Assembly (NCBI GenBank): GCA_003258405.1
Contig: QKPN01000005.1
Coordinates: 124,001 to 188,000, forward strand
Reading direction: 5' to 3'
DNA from: Rhodobacteraceae bacterium DSL-40
Lineage (GTDB): Bacteria > Pseudomonadota > Alphaproteobacteria > Rhodobacterales > Rhodobacteraceae
Length of the DNA stretch: 64,000 bases
Program-made: the position numbers and the translations under genes
Notes under the pieces: model-generated
Databases searched by the model: none
What the model saw: the letters and a program-made list of their open reading frames with translations, nothing else
Told to the model about the DNA's origin: nothing
In this document: one piece after another, positions 39,048 to 49,216 of the stretch
How the letters are laid out: every line of letters begins with the position of its first letter
Numbering within the stretch: position 1 is the first letter of the stretch

Positions 39048-40397
39048 TTACCACGTACGCTCAAGGCGCTGACGCAGGAAGATGGCGATCGCGTTCATGA
39101 CGACCAGGAAGGCGAGCAGCACGATGATTGCGCCGGAGGCCCGCTCGACGAATGCGGGATCTGCCCGCTGGGTAAAGTTGTAGACCTGCACCGGGAGGCC
39201 GGTTGCCGGGTCGAGAAGACCACCGGGCAAGGGGCCGGGATAGTCGCGTACGAAGGCGACCATGCCGATCAGAAGCAGGGGGGCCGTTTCCCCGAGCGCC
39301 TGGGCGAGGCCGATGATCGTGCCCGTCAGGATCCCCGGCATTGCCAGCGGCAGAACGTGATGGAAGATCGACTGCATCTTCGAGGCGCCGACGCCGAGTG
39401 CGGCCTCCTTGATCGAGGGCGGCACCGATTTGAGGGAGGCGCGCGTCGAGATGATGATCGTCGGCAGGGTCATCAGCGTGAGCACGAGGCCGCCGACAAT
39501 CGGCGCCGAGTTCGGCAGGTGCATGAAGTTGATGAAGATGGCGAGGCCGAGAATACCGAACACGATGGAGGGCACGGCCGCAAGGTTCGAGATGTTCACC
39601 TCGATAACGTCCGTAATCCAGTTCTTCGGCGCGAATTCTTCCAGATAAATTGACGCGGCAACGCCAATCGGCAGCGAAAGTACAAGCACGATCAGCATCA
39701 TGTAGGCCGAACCGAGAAGGGCGACACCAAGTCCGGCTGCCTCCGGGCGGTTTTCCGACGCGTCCGGATTGGTGATGAAGGCAGGGTTGAAGCGTTTGGA
39801 CATGATGCCCTGCTTCACCAGCGCATCGGCAATGTCGAGCTGCGTCGGATCAACCTTGCTGTCCGCCGCCGCGCTTTCGCGGGTAACGTTCCCCTTCAGA
39901 TACTGGTCGATCCGGGCGTTGGCGAGGAACTCGAACGCCACGGTCTTTCCGATCTCGTCGGGATGGGCGAGTACGTAATCGCGGAGTTGTGCGTTGGCCG
40001 CACCTGAGACCATTCCGGCCAGAAGGGCAGGGGTCGCCTGGGGCACCGGGCCATCCTTCAGCTCGTTGGCAAGGCTTGCGAGCGAGTCCTTGATGAGTGG
40101 CGTGTAGCTGAACGTCATCACCTTGGCGATGTCGTCCCGGTCGCGATTGCCCTTCGGGTCGAGGACCTGCGGCGCGAGATAGATGTCGGCCCTGATGAAG
40201 GTCTGGGTGAAGGCCGGAAGACCACGCGACAGGATCGACGTGAGGAGGAGCAGAAGGGCGATCACACCGATCGCCACTGCGCCGACGCCGTAGGCCTTGA
40301 AGCGTCGTTCGGCAGCGTATCGCCGCTTGGTCAGGGCGCTCGGTTGCATCGGAGCGGGGCCGGTGTTCTGGGCGGGGTTGGTGACCGCGTCAGTCAT
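39048..40397 (-). CDS. pstA: Phosphate ABC transporter permease PstA
   Basis: 449 residues, longer than E. coli PstA (about 296) because of a periplasmic insertion (~65-220) after the first membrane helix, the DUF3333-type region common in alphaproteobacteria. The permease core has the coupling loop [29 protein letters not shown]. Its start overlaps the pstC stop by 4 bp. Confidence 0.94.
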   Translation of the reverse strand: MTDAVTNPAQNTGPAPMQPSALTKRRYAAERRFKAYGVGAVAIGVIALLLLLTSILSRGLPAFTQTFIRADIYLAPQVLDPKGNRDRDDIAKVMTFSYTPLIKDSLASLANELKDGPVPQATPALLAGMVSGAANAQLRDYVLAHPDEIGKTVAFEFLANARIDQYLKGNVTRESAAADSKVDPTQLDIADALVKQGIMSKRFNPAFITNPDASENRPEAAGLGVALLGSAYMMLIVLVLSLPIGVAASIYLEEFAPKNWITDVIEVNISNLAAVPSIVFGILGLAIFINFMHLPNSAPIVGGLVLTLMTLPTIIISTRASLKSVPPSIKEAALGVGASKMQSIFHHVLPLAMPGILTGTIIGLAQALGETAPLLLIGMVAFVRDYPGPLPGGLLDPATGLPVQVYNFTQRADPAFVERASGAIIVLLAFLVVMNAIAIFLRQRLERTW

Positions 40398-41596
40398 TCG
40401 TACTGCTCCCGGTAGCGGCGGACGATATAGAGCGCGAGCACGTTCAGCCCGAGCGTGAAGGCGAAGAGGGTGATCCCGAGGGCGAAGGCAACAAGCGTCT
40501 CGGGGGAAGCGAAGTCAGTGTCGCCGGTGAGCTGGCTCACGATCTTCACGGTGACGGTGGTCATTGCCTCGAACGGATTGAGCGACATGCGCGCCGCTGC
40601 CCCCGCACCGAGCACAACGATCATGGTTTCACCGATGGCGCGCGAGGCCGCGAGCAGGATGGCACCAACGATGCCGGGCAGGGCCGCAGGGATGACGACG
40701 CGCTTGATGGTTTCGGACTTCGTGGCGCCGAGACCGAGAGAACCATCGCGCATGGTGCGCGGCACCGCGTTGATGATGTCATCGGACAGGGACGAAACGA
40801 AGGGGATGAGCATGATGCCCATCACGAGACCGGCCGTCATCACGGACGCGCTGCTCTGACCCAGTCCGAGCGGCGATGCAAAGTAGTCGCGCAGGATCGG
40901 ACCCACGGTGATGAGCGCAAAGAGACCGTAGACGATGGTCGGGATACCGGCGAGGATCTCGATGGCGGGCTTGGCCATCGAGCGGAAGCGCGGTGTGGCG
41001 TATTCAACAAGATATATCGCCGCGAAGAGGCCGACCGGTACGGCGACCGCGAGCGCAATGAAGCTCACGTAGAGCGTTCCCCAAAGCAGCGGCAGCATGC
41101 CAAGGTTGCTGTTGCCCCGGAAGTTCGGCGACCACTCGGCACCGAAGAAGAAGCTCGTCCACGAATACTGCTGGAAGAAGCGCGCCGTCTCGAAGAGCAT
41201 CGAGAGCACGATGCTGACCGTCGTCAGGATCGCGATCGACGAGGCGAGCATGAGAAGACCCAGCACCATCGCCTCGACATAGTTGCGCGCGCGGAAGTCG
41301 CGTTCGATGCGCAGGTAGGAGACGACGAATGCAGCGACGGCTGCGACCAGCACCACGCCAGGCAACACGATCGGCCCGGCAAGTGCGGGAAAGGCCGACG
41401 ATGCGAGCGAGAGCCCCACAAGGACGGTCAACCCTGCCAGGAAGGTCGCGAGCGCAATCCCCCAGCCATGATAATGGGTCAAGGAGTGAAGGCTACGCAG
41501 GTCGCCGCCTGCGGCCGATATGGCCTTGTAGCGTCCGATCAGGAATCCTGCTGCAGCCAGTGCGCACAGGATCAGGAAGAGCAAGGTAGCTGACAT
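40394..41596 (-). CDS. pstC: Phosphate ABC transporter permease PstC
   Basis: 400 residues with about eight membrane helices. The C-terminal permease domain has GSLGLGATKSETIKRVVIPAALPGIVGA, and EILAGIPTIVYGLFAL is the PstC signature region. The N-terminal ~150 residues add extra helices, as in other alphaproteobacteria. It lies 72 bp after pstS, with a hairpin in the gap. Confidence 0.95.
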   Translation of the reverse strand: MSATLLFLILCALAAAGFLIGRYKAISAAGGDLRSLHSLTHYHGWGIALATFLAGLTVLVGLSLASSAFPALAGPIVLPGVVLVAAVAAFVVSYLRIERDFRARNYVEAMVLGLLMLASSIAILTTVSIVLSMLFETARFFQQYSWTSFFFGAEWSPNFRGNSNLGMLPLLWGTLYVSFIALAVAVPVGLFAAIYLVEYATPRFRSMAKPAIEILAGIPTIVYGLFALITVGPILRDYFASPLGLGQSSASVMTAGLVMGIMLIPFVSSLSDDIINAVPRTMRDGSLGLGATKSETIKRVVIPAALPGIVGAILLAASRAIGETMIVVLGAGAAARMSLNPFEAMTTVTVKIVSQLTGDTDFASPETLVAFALGITLFAFTLGLNVLALYIVRRYREQYE

Positions 41597-41633
41597 ATCC
41601 CCACCGCCGGTCAGTCTTCAGAGAAAGATCGGA

Positions 41634-41655
41634 GCGCCCCTCGCCTGAGAGGCGC
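41634..41655 (-). terminator. Intercistronic hairpin between pstS and pstC
   Basis: gcgcccctc (41634-41642) pairs with gagaggcgc (41647-41655) with one G-T pair and a 4-nt loop; ccgatctttctc follows on the minus strand. Such hairpins often stabilise the binding-protein mRNA or partly terminate, so that PstS is made in excess of the permease. Confidence 0.6.
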
Positions 41656-41668
41656 CCCGGAAAGCCGG

Positions 41669-42724
41669 TCAGGAGGGGCTTTCGTCCATGGTCTTTTCGT
41701 CGGCGATCAGGGCCTGCGTTTCGGCAAGGGCCGGATCGGAGACGAGACCGTACGCCGCGAGCGGGCCGTCCGGGCCGGCAACCGCGTCGGAGACGAAGAA
41801 CTCGGCGTATTCCTTGAGGCCGGGGATCACACCGATGTGCGCCTTCTTGACGTAGAAGTAGAGCGGACGGGACACCGGATAGTCGCCGGAGGCGATGGTC
41901 TCGGTCGACGGCGTCACGCCAGACATCGTCGCAACCTTCAGCTTGTCGGTGTTGTTTTCGTAGAAGGCGAGGCCGAAGACCCCGACGCCGTTCGGATCGG
42001 ATTCGATGCGGGCGAGAGTTTCGGTGTAGTCGCCGTCGATGTCGACGGAAGCGCCATCGGTGCGGATCGCCATGCAGGAGGCTTCCGCGGCATCTTCGTC
42101 GCCGCCGTTGATCTCGAGGATCTTGGCCATGGCGCCCGATTCTTCGCAGCCCGCGAGGATGACCTTTTCCTCGAAGACTTCGCGGGTGCCGTGCTTGGTG
42201 CCGGGGATGAAGGTGAGGATCGGCGCATCCGGGAGCGAAGCGTCAACCGCCGACCAGGACGTATTCGGGTTCGCGACCATCTTGCCGTCGACCGGAAGTT
42301 CGGCGGCGAGTGCGGTATACCACTCGGCGGGCGTGAACGCGTCGAAGGCCGGGCCGTCGCTCTTCGAGGCGAAGACGATGCCGTCGTAGCCGATGCGGAC
42401 TTCGATGATGTCGGTCACGCCAGCGGCGGCACAGGCTTCGATTTCGCCCGGCTTGATCTTGCGCGAAGCGTTGGCGATGTCGATGGTGTTCTCGCCCACG
42501 CCTTCGCAGAACTTCTTCAGGCCAGCCGAAGAGCCGCCCGATTCAACCACCGGGGTGGGAAAGTCGAAGTTCTCGCCGAACGCTTCTGCCACGATCGAGG
42601 CGTAAGGCAGCACGGTCGAGGAGCCGGCGATCTGGATCTGGTCGCGCGACTGCGCGAAGGCCGAGGGTGCGGCGGCAACGAGAAGGGCTGCGGCGGCCGC
42701 GCCAGCATACAAGCCGGATTTCAT
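41669..42724 (-). CDS. pstS: Phosphate ABC transporter periplasmic binding protein
   Basis: 351 residues with signal peptide ~1-24 (ending SAFAQS). Phosphate-binding loops are IAGSSTVLPYASIVAEAF, ESGGSSAGLKKFCEG and the TKHGTREVFEEKV region. Six Cys residues suggest disulfides. It is the first gene of pstSCAB, with a Pho box about 120 bp upstream. Confidence 0.95.
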   Translation of the reverse strand: MKSGLYAGAAAAALLVAAAPSAFAQSRDQIQIAGSSTVLPYASIVAEAFGENFDFPTPVVESGGSSAGLKKFCEGVGENTIDIANASRKIKPGEIEACAAAGVTDIIEVRIGYDGIVFASKSDGPAFDAFTPAEWYTALAAELPVDGKMVANPNTSWSAVDASLPDAPILTFIPGTKHGTREVFEEKVILAGCEESGAMAKILEINGGDEDAAEASCMAIRTDGASVDIDGDYTETLARIESDPNGVGVFGLAFYENNTDKLKVATMSGVTPSTETIASGDYPVSRPLYFYVKKAHIGVIPGLKEYAEFFVSDAVAGPDGPLAAYGLVSDPALAETQALIADEKTMDESPS

Positions 42725-42844
42725 ATTCTATCCTCTCTGACGTTAGGGTCCGTGTCAGGTTTTCATGAAGAAGCGGGGCCGCTTGGACCCCAGCATTCCG
42801 ACGCTCACCATAGGTACGAGTGGCGACGCTTATATTTCAGAACA

Positions 42845-42862
42845 TTGTCCGTTTTATGACGG
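42845..42862 (-). promoter_or_regulatory. Pho box (PhoB-binding site) of the pst operon
   Basis: On the minus strand the sequence ccgtcataaaacggacaa matches the Pho box consensus CTGTCATAAATCTGTCAY at about 14 of 18 positions, with the two 7-bp direct half-sites separated by an A-rich spacer. It is about 120 bp upstream of pstS and in the right orientation. Confidence 0.72.
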
Positions 42863-43070
42863 ATTAAGCATATGATTCATATGGGGAAATATTTTTTCCA
42901 CGACGCAGATGCGGCTTCCGCGCATGAATGCAACACGCAAGGGTTGTCATATGTGATGCTGCGGATGGAAGCATCCCGAGAAGCGCGACGCAGCCCGCTG
43001 CAGGCGTCGGCTAACGAATGGCTAACCAATGCGGCCTACCTCCTCTTCTGGTTTTCGCGGAGGCGAACCC

Positions 43071-43865
43071 ATGAATCGTCGCTCGAGTCGGCTGTGCAAG
43101 GCAGTTGTAATCGTTTGTGTTTCCGGCTTCCTGCTTCCGCAGGGCACCCGGGCGGAGACAATCGACAGGGATTCGGCGCTCTGCGAACGCGCGGTGGTTG
43201 AAGGCGCGCGAATGACCGGCGTGCCTCAGGAAATCCTTCATGCCATTACGCTCACCGAGACCGGACGAGAGAAAGCTGGCCGCATGCGTCCCTGGCCGTG
43301 GGCGATCAACCGGGAAGGGGAGGGGCGCTGGTCCCGCAATCGTGCGGAAGCCCTGGCCTTCGCGCGAGAGAGCCTGGCGGCGGGCCGCACGAGCTTCGAC
43401 GTGGGGTGTTTCCAGATCAATTATCGCTGGCATGGTCAGCATTTCGACTCTCTCGAACAGATGTTCGATCCGATCGCCGGGGCGGTCTATGCCGGCATGT
43501 TCCTGCGCGATCTCCATGCCGAGACGGGGAACTGGTCGAAGGCCGCGGGGTTCTATCATTCCCGCACACCTGACCTGTCTGTCATCTACCAGGCCCGATT
43601 CGACCGCATTCTCGAGGGGATCGCACATGAAGCGCCGCTCGTCGTGCGTGCAGATGCGGCTTCAAAGACCAGGCGAAGCCGCCTGCGCCTGTCGAAGAAG
43701 CCGCTGATCATCAATATCGCGCCAAAGCCCACCGATGCCGAAGCGCCCGAGGTGCGCCGGGAAGAGCATGTCGCAGGAGAAATGCCGCCATTCGTGCCGG
43801 CGGCTGCCTATCCGCTGGGTCTTGTCGCGCCGGCGGCGCGAGTCCGGCCAGGTGGCATCTTCTGA
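43071..43865 (+). CDS. Lytic transglycosylase-like protein (SLT fold)
   Basis: 264 residues from ATG at 43071, with GGAGG 8 nt upstream. Signal peptide ~1-28. The SLT-type domain (~35-185) has the catalytic Glu in HAITLTETGRE, then PWPWAINREGEG, the core DVGCFQINYRWHGQHF and FDPIAGAVYAGMFLRDLH. It cuts glycan strands in the periplasm. The C-terminal ~80 residues are basic, then Pro-rich, of unknown role. Just upstream of the Tad locus, so it could open the wall for the pilus, but it may be independent. Confidence 0.82.
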   Translation: MNRRSSRLCKAVVIVCVSGFLLPQGTRAETIDRDSALCERAVVEGARMTGVPQEILHAITLTETGREKAGRMRPWPWAINREGEGRWSRNRAEALAFARESLAAGRTSFDVGCFQINYRWHGQHFDSLEQMFDPIAGAVYAGMFLRDLHAETGNWSKAAGFYHSRTPDLSVIYQARFDRILEGIAHEAPLVVRADAASKTRRSRLRLSKKPLIINIAPKPTDAEAPEVRREEHVAGEMPPFVPAAAYPLGLVAPAARVRPGGIF

Positions 43866-44431
43866 GCTCGATTTACGCCCGCTAAACGGGCGCGCCGGAA
43901 GCTGAGTGCGCTCACGGAAAGGATTCGGTGCGCAAACCTCCTTGCGTGTCATGATGAGCCGGAATGCGGAGCGGCAAACGCCTATCCGCCGATTTCCTGA
44001 TGCCGGACAGGGCCGGGATGTCTTGCCGAGCGGCGAGGCGGGGGCAACCGCGGTCGAATGAGTGCTGCATTGTGGCCTGATCGCCGTGGTTCTGGTGGGC
44101 GCGATGGCGCTGACGGGTTCGAGCGTCGATGCTCCTTTCTCCATGGTGCAAGCATCCATCCGAAGCACAATTCAGCCCGCCTGAAGCGAGTAAGGCACTT
44201 TTTGCATCGGCATGGGTATGGCGTCTGAGGAGGCGTGTCACTGCGCAACGACGTCGCGGAACTGATCCACATATGATCCTGCGTATTTAACGCATTCTCA
44301 ATTGTTGAAAGCACAAATTCGCCCAACCGGACGCAGAGGACGGTTGTTTAGTTCGAAGTGACAGAGAGAGCAGGGCGCTCGGCGTTCCAACGGGCCGGAA
44401 GGCCAAGATCCAGATAGCAGGAGTTTATGTC
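43866..44431. other. 566-bp gene-free region before flp
   Basis: No reading frame here looks coding. The last ~170 bp are AT-richer and should hold the flp promoter. ttaa-cgcattc-tcaa at 44287-44301 differs by one base from the CtrA pattern TTAA-N7-TTAA and lies about 130 bp before flp. A ribosome-binding site (CAGGAG) precedes flp by 8 nt. Confidence 0.45.
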
Positions 44432-44677
44432 ATGATTGACTTCAAGCGTGTCTTCCCGCGTCTCGCGCGGAATGACGACGGGGCAACGGCGATCGAATAC
44501 GGCCTTCTCGCCGCACTGATTGCCGTTGTTATTATCGCCGCGCTAAGCGGAATTGGCGAACAGTTGCAAGGCACCTTCCAGAAGGTCGAGGCTGAACTGA
44601 AGAGCGCCAACGACAGCAGCAGCGGCGGCGGTACGGGCGGTGGCGCGACGACGCCCGACACCGGTGACGGCGGCTGA
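44432..44677 (+). CDS. flp: Flp/Fap-type pilin
   Basis: 81 residues. A short basic leader ends in Gly before the conserved Flp segment: DDG | ATAIEYGLLAALIAVVIIAAL, so prepilin peptidase should cut after Gly17 and expose the Glu-Tyr motif. The mature pilin has one hydrophobic helix and a Gly/Ser/Thr-rich tail. It is the structural subunit of the Tad pilus, 152 bp before cpaB. Confidence 0.95.
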   Translation: MIDFKRVFPRLARNDDGATAIEYGLLAALIAVVIIAALSGIGEQLQGTFQKVEAELKSANDSSSGGGTGGGATTPDTGDGG

Positions 44678-44829
44678 TTTTCGTTCGCTTTGAACCAGGC
44701 TGCGCCGGGCAATGGAGTCCGGTGCAGGTCCGTCGCAGAACCGGGACTGATGCGCCTTCGTACGCGGTTCCAAGACGCCGCTCGCGTGAGGGCGGACGGT
44801 CCACACAAAGCATGAAGGCCTGACATTAA

Positions 44830-45918
44830 ATGCGCATTCTGCTCCTCTTATGCGCGGCTGTGGCCGCTGCGCTTGGTGCCGGCCTTTTTCTTTTCACCGG
44901 CCGCGAGGCTCCGAGCATGCCGACGCAGGCACCAGTTGCCCAGGTCGCGCCGGTTCCCGCGACCGTGGATGTCTACACGGCCGACATGCGTCTTCCCGCA
45001 GGCACATTTCTCGTGAATGTCGGCCTCGGCCGGACAACCATGGAGCGTGGCAGCGTCACGGATGACATGATTGTCGCGGACCAGTCAGGACGCGAATTCC
45101 TGAAGCGCGGGGTCGTTTCACAGACAATTGCCAAGGGTGCTCCGATCCAGCGCTCTTCCGTGATCCATCCTGGCGATCGGGGGTTTCTCGCGGCCGTGCT
45201 TCCCGCGGGCAAGCGGGCAATTTCCATCGAGATCACCGAGGTTGCCGGTGTGAGCGGCCTGGCCCTGCCGGGGGACCATGTTGACCTGATCCTCACCTAT
45301 GAGATCACAGCCGAACAGGGCGACTTCGAGCGAGACATCCACGCAAGTGAGACGGTGGTGCGTGACATCCGGGTTCTCGCGCTCGATCAGCGTCTCCAGG
45401 CGGCCGATCAGTCTCTCGACAAGAACGGTCAGCCGGTTCCGCCGCCTGTCGCGAGCACGGCCACGCTGGAAGTGACGCCGCATCAGGCTGAAATGATCTC
45501 GCTTGCGGCCCAGCTCGGAACGCTCTCGCTTGCACTCAATTCCGCACAGGACGGAGCGCAAAGAGGAGATGTGGCGCCCTCGATGGACCTCATGTCCGGC
45601 GGCGAAGGCGGCCTTGATACGTTGATGGGGCCGATCCTGCGCAGCCAGCCCGAGGGCGAGGCCGTGCGCGATGCAGGCCTTTCCGTGGCCCAGCGGCCGC
45701 TCACGATGGACACGGATGTCACCTCCCTGCTCGCGCGGTTGATGGAGGATGCGAAGGATCACAAGCTCGACGCGATCCCGCGCCTCAACAAGGTCGAATT
45801 TGTTCAGGTTGTGCGTGGTGCCCGCGGCGGCGCGGTCCGCATCGGCAAGACCGATCTCGAAAAGGTCGGCGGGGAAGAAGATTCCGCGGAAGAGACCACA
45901 CCCGTCCAGAAGGACTAG
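44830..45918 (+). CDS. cpaB: Tad pilus assembly protein CpaB/RcpC
   Basis: 362 residues with an N-terminal membrane helix (~1-20). SAF domains are at ~50-120 (VDVYTADMRLPAGTFL, GVVSQTIAKGAPIQRSSVI), followed by the RcpC region with AISIEITEVAGVSGLALPGDHVDLILTY and ATLEVTPHQAEMISLAAQLGTLSLALNS. It is a periplasmic partner of the secretin. First of a plus-strand operon cpaB-C-D-E-F-tadB-tadC. Confidence 0.92.
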   Translation: MRILLLLCAAVAAALGAGLFLFTGREAPSMPTQAPVAQVAPVPATVDVYTADMRLPAGTFLVNVGLGRTTMERGSVTDDMIVADQSGREFLKRGVVSQTIAKGAPIQRSSVIHPGDRGFLAAVLPAGKRAISIEITEVAGVSGLALPGDHVDLILTYEITAEQGDFERDIHASETVVRDIRVLALDQRLQAADQSLDKNGQPVPPPVASTATLEVTPHQAEMISLAAQLGTLSLALNSAQDGAQRGDVAPSMDLMSGGEGGLDTLMGPILRSQPEGEAVRDAGLSVAQRPLTMDTDVTSLLARLMEDAKDHKLDAIPRLNKVEFVQVVRGARGGAVRIGKTDLEKVGGEEDSAEETTPVQKD

Positions 45919-45927
45919 GACATAGGC

Positions 45928-47298
45928 ATGAAAGGTGCAGAGATGACCCGTTGGCGAGGATGTCTTGCCGCCCTGATCGGGGCGCTCCTGATGCTGACCT
46001 TCCAGACCGTGCATGCCGAGGGCAATTTCGAACTCGTGCAGCCCGAAACGACGAAATCCATTTCGCTCGTGGTGGGGACGGGCCAGCTCATCCGCGTGGA
46101 TACGGATTTCACAAGCCTGTTCGTCGCCAATCCCGAGGTGGCGGATATCGAGGTGAAGTCGCCGCGTCTGCTCTATCTGACGGGCGTGGGCGTGGGAGAA
46201 ACGACACTCTTTGCAGTGGACGAGGCCGACAACGTGCTCATGTCCGCCGTGATCCGCGTGACACACAACACTGGCGCGCTGCAGCGGGGCATCGGCCGCA
46301 TCGCACCGGGCCAGTCGGTCACGGCAACGACCGTAGACCAGTCGCTCGTGCTGACGGGCACAGTGCAATCTCCGCAGGAAGCAACCGACATCATGAATGT
46401 CGCCGCCCAGTTCGTGGATGATGCGTCGCAGGTGGTGAACCGCCTCAACATCGCGACGCCCACACAGGTCAACCTCCAGGTCCGTATCGCGGAGGTGAAC
46501 CGCAAGGTGGATCGCCAACTCGGGATCCGCTGGGGTGCGATCAACGTGAATTCCGGGGGCACGCGTATCGGGTTCTTTGGCGGCGCGCTCGCGGAGGATG
46601 GCTACGACGTCGGTGTGAGCACGGGCGGCTCGACCTTCAATGTGGACGTCCTGCTCCGGGCGCTGGCCGAGGAGGGAATGGTCACGATCCTCGCCGAGCC
46701 AAATCTCACTGCGCGCTCCGGCGAGGCCGCAAATTTCCTCGCGGGTGGCGAATACCCCTATGCCGTTCGGCAGGATGATCAGAACACGATCTACTTCAAG
46801 GATTACGGCATTGGCCTCGCCTTCACGCCGACGGTGATCGACCAGACCCGCATCAGCCTCAAGGTGCAGACCGAGGTGAGCGATCTGGATTTCTCTCACC
46901 GGGAAAACTACCCCTCGCTTATCACACGGCGGGCGGACACGACCGTCGACCTTGCGAGCGGGCAGAGCTTCGCGATCGCCGGGCTCATGCAGAACAGCAC
47001 ATCGCAGGATGAGAGCCGTGTGCCCGGTCTCGGCCAGATCCCGGTGCTAGGCGCACTCTTCAAGTCCACCGGCTTCAATCGCGGGCAGACCGAGCTGGTC
47101 ATTATCGTTACGCCGATCATCGTGAAGCCGACGGACGCGAGCCGCATTGCCACGCCGGTCGACAGATATGTGCCGCCGAACGATTTCGAGCGCATTCTCT
47201 TTGGCCGCTTCTCGGGCAATTCCACCCAGGTGAAACAGGTCGAGAACCGCATCGGCAGCCGTAGGCTCTACGGCTCCTCCGGCTTCGTGTTCGAGTGA
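45928..47298 (+). CDS. cpaC: Tad pilus secretin CpaC/RcpA
   Basis: 456 residues; signal peptide ending HAEG (ATG at 45943 is an alternative start). The N-terminal pilus-secretin domain (LIRVDTDFTSLFVANPEVADIEVKSPRLLYLTGVGVGETTLFAVD), a BON-like part (~115-180) and the secretin domain (~235-400; EPNLTARSGEAANFLAGGEYPY, GLGQIPVLGALFKSTGFNRGQTELVIIVTPIIV) form the outer-membrane pore for the pilus. Confidence 0.95.
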   Translation: MKGAEMTRWRGCLAALIGALLMLTFQTVHAEGNFELVQPETTKSISLVVGTGQLIRVDTDFTSLFVANPEVADIEVKSPRLLYLTGVGVGETTLFAVDEADNVLMSAVIRVTHNTGALQRGIGRIAPGQSVTATTVDQSLVLTGTVQSPQEATDIMNVAAQFVDDASQVVNRLNIATPTQVNLQVRIAEVNRKVDRQLGIRWGAINVNSGGTRIGFFGGALAEDGYDVGVSTGGSTFNVDVLLRALAEEGMVTILAEPNLTARSGEAANFLAGGEYPYAVRQDDQNTIYFKDYGIGLAFTPTVIDQTRISLKVQTEVSDLDFSHRENYPSLITRRADTTVDLASGQSFAIAGLMQNSTSQDESRVPGLGQIPVLGALFKSTGFNRGQTELVIIVTPIIVKPTDASRIATPVDRYVPPNDFERILFGRFSGNSTQVKQVENRIGSRRLYGSSGFVFE

Positions 47299-47306
47299 GG
47301 CGTGCC

Positions 47307-47972
47307 ATGAGCATTCTCCGAACACGTATCAGATCAGGCCGGCAGGCATCCGGCGTCCTTGCTGCACTTGCCTGTGCCGCCGCGCTTGCCGGCTGCACCT
47401 ACCAGCCGGGCAATCACATGATGGCCGAATACCGCGCGGATCCATCGGAAGTTCAGCAGGATCTGTTCTTCCAGCCGGGCCGGCCCGAACTCGCCCGGGG
47501 CGAAGGTGCGCGGCTCGATGCGACGCTCCGCTCTCTCGTGTTGCGGCCGAGTGACGATGTCATCGTGAACATGCCCTCCAGCGGGTCGGAGGTCATCGAT
47601 CAGCGCCGGGTCGGGATTGTCCGCAAGACGCTGTCATGGACCCCGGCACGGGTTCTGGTCGTGGCTCGGCCCGGCTTCACGCTCGCCAGCCACAATCCAG
47701 ACACGGCGCTCGTACAGGTCATGCGCTATGGACGTGTCAGGGTTCTTTGCCCAAGCAACGGCGTCGATTTCACGGATGATGCCTTCAACCGGAATGCGCT
47801 CGATATCGGTTGCAGCAACGCGCTGAATCGCGCGGGCATGGTGGCGGAGGCCCGCGATCTGACGATGCCGGAAGAACTGGATCAGGGCGGAGCATCTGCG
47901 GCTATCCGGGCGGTGGAAACCGAGCGGCGTGGACGGGTCCAGAAAACCGTGGTGCGGAGCATCGTCGAATAG
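47307..47972 (+). CDS. cpaD: Tad pilus lipoprotein CpaD
   Basis: 221 residues from ATG at 47307, with GAGG 6 nt upstream. Lipobox LAGC at ~34-37. CpaD marks: a VLRPSDDVIVNMPSSG region, RVRVLCPSNGVDF and DIGCSNALNRAGMVAEARDLTMPEELD near the end. It is the secretin pilotin or stabiliser in the outer membrane. Confidence 0.88.
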   Translation: MSILRTRIRSGRQASGVLAALACAAALAGCTYQPGNHMMAEYRADPSEVQQDLFFQPGRPELARGEGARLDATLRSLVLRPSDDVIVNMPSSGSEVIDQRRVGIVRKTLSWTPARVLVVARPGFTLASHNPDTALVQVMRYGRVRVLCPSNGVDFTDDAFNRNALDIGCSNALNRAGMVAEARDLTMPEELDQGGASAAIRAVETERRGRVQKTVVRSIVE

Positions 47973-47989
47973 GTTCGGAGGAGAGTGAC

Positions 47990-49210
47990 ATGGCCGAGCC
48001 GGCCCGAGTCATCCAGAGCGGCATGGTCTTCGAGGAGGACACCTCCGACCGGGAGCCATTCGGCGCCTTCTATCAGGACGAGGCCACCCATGCCGCCGCC
48101 GCGGAGATCGCTCAGTTGCGCGGATGGAGCGCTTCCAGCATCCGCAAGGGGGGGCTTCCCACCGCGCTCCGTCTTCTTGGGGTGGCGCCGCCTCCGCGAA
48201 TCGTCTTCGTCGACATCGAGGACCAGCCGCTCGAGGAGGCACGTCAGGGACTGACCGAGCTGGCCCGGACCGGCGCCTCGGTGGTCGCGTTCGGCAGTGT
48301 GAACGACGTCGCATATTTTCGCTCGATCATGCGCGCCGGCGTGCGCGACTATCTGGTGAAACCCGTCACGGCCGATGATCTCGGCGAAGTTCTGGTCGCG
48401 ATCGAGCAGCCCGGCGACGGCGCACGTCCGCGCGGGCGCCTCGTCGGCGTGATTGGCGCGCGGGGCGGGGTCGGGGCCTCCACAATCGCCATCAATACCG
48501 CCTGGATCATGGCGGATCGCCTCAGCCGCCGCACCGGCCTCGTCGATATGGACATCTATGCCGGCAGCATTGCGCTCGCTCTCGACATCGAGCCGACCCG
48601 CGGCCTGCGAGAGGCGTTCGACGATCCGAAGCGCGTCGATGAAGTATTCCTCCAGAATGCGATGAAGAAGATCGGCAAGAACCTGCACGTCCTCGCCACG
48701 GAAGAACCATTCGATGATCTCGTTCCGATGACCGACGACAAGATGCTGATGTTGGCCGACACGATGCACGGCAATTTCGACATGTCGATCCTCGACCTCC
48801 CCCGCCACTTCATCCTGCGCGAGCCTCAGCTCTTTGCCCGATGCGATGATTTTGTTGTGGTGGCCGAGCTGACCTTGCAGTCCCTGCGCGACACAAACCG
48901 CCTGCGCAAGCTGCTCGGTCTCCGGAACCGCAAGGCGAAGATCCATGTCATTGCCAACCGGGTGTCCTCGCGGCCGGACATCACGGTGGGTGAATTCGAG
49001 AAGGGGATGGAGAGCACGCTGCGCTGCGTCTTTCCGCTCGACACCAAGGCCGTGACCCGCGCGAGCATGGAGGGGCGTCCGCTCGCAGCAACCACGCCGA
49101 AGCACAAGATCGTCGATGGCCTCCACAAGCTCTGTATCGAGCTGGCCGGCATCCCGGAAGACGGGCGGCGCAAGGGGCTGTTTGGCCGCAAGGCACCGAG
49201 AAAGAAATAA
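47990..49210 (+). CDS. cpaE: Tad pilus localisation ATPase CpaE/TadZ
   Basis: 406 residues from ATG at 47990, with GGAGGAGAG just before. An atypical receiver-like N-terminus (~60-145, ending VRDYLVKPVTADDL) is followed by a MinD/ParA-like ATPase with deviant Walker A GARGGVGASTIAINTA (~155-170) and VDMDIYAGSIAL. It places the pilus machine at its site in the cell, often the pole. Confidence 0.93.
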   Translation: MAEPARVIQSGMVFEEDTSDREPFGAFYQDEATHAAAAEIAQLRGWSASSIRKGGLPTALRLLGVAPPPRIVFVDIEDQPLEEARQGLTELARTGASVVAFGSVNDVAYFRSIMRAGVRDYLVKPVTADDLGEVLVAIEQPGDGARPRGRLVGVIGARGGVGASTIAINTAWIMADRLSRRTGLVDMDIYAGSIALALDIEPTRGLREAFDDPKRVDEVFLQNAMKKIGKNLHVLATEEPFDDLVPMTDDKMLMLADTMHGNFDMSILDLPRHFILREPQLFARCDDFVVVAELTLQSLRDTNRLRKLLGLRNRKAKIHVIANRVSSRPDITVGEFEKGMESTLRCVFPLDTKAVTRASMEGRPLAATTPKHKIVDGLHKLCIELAGIPEDGRRKGLFGRKAPRKK

Positions 49211-49216
49211 GGCGCG

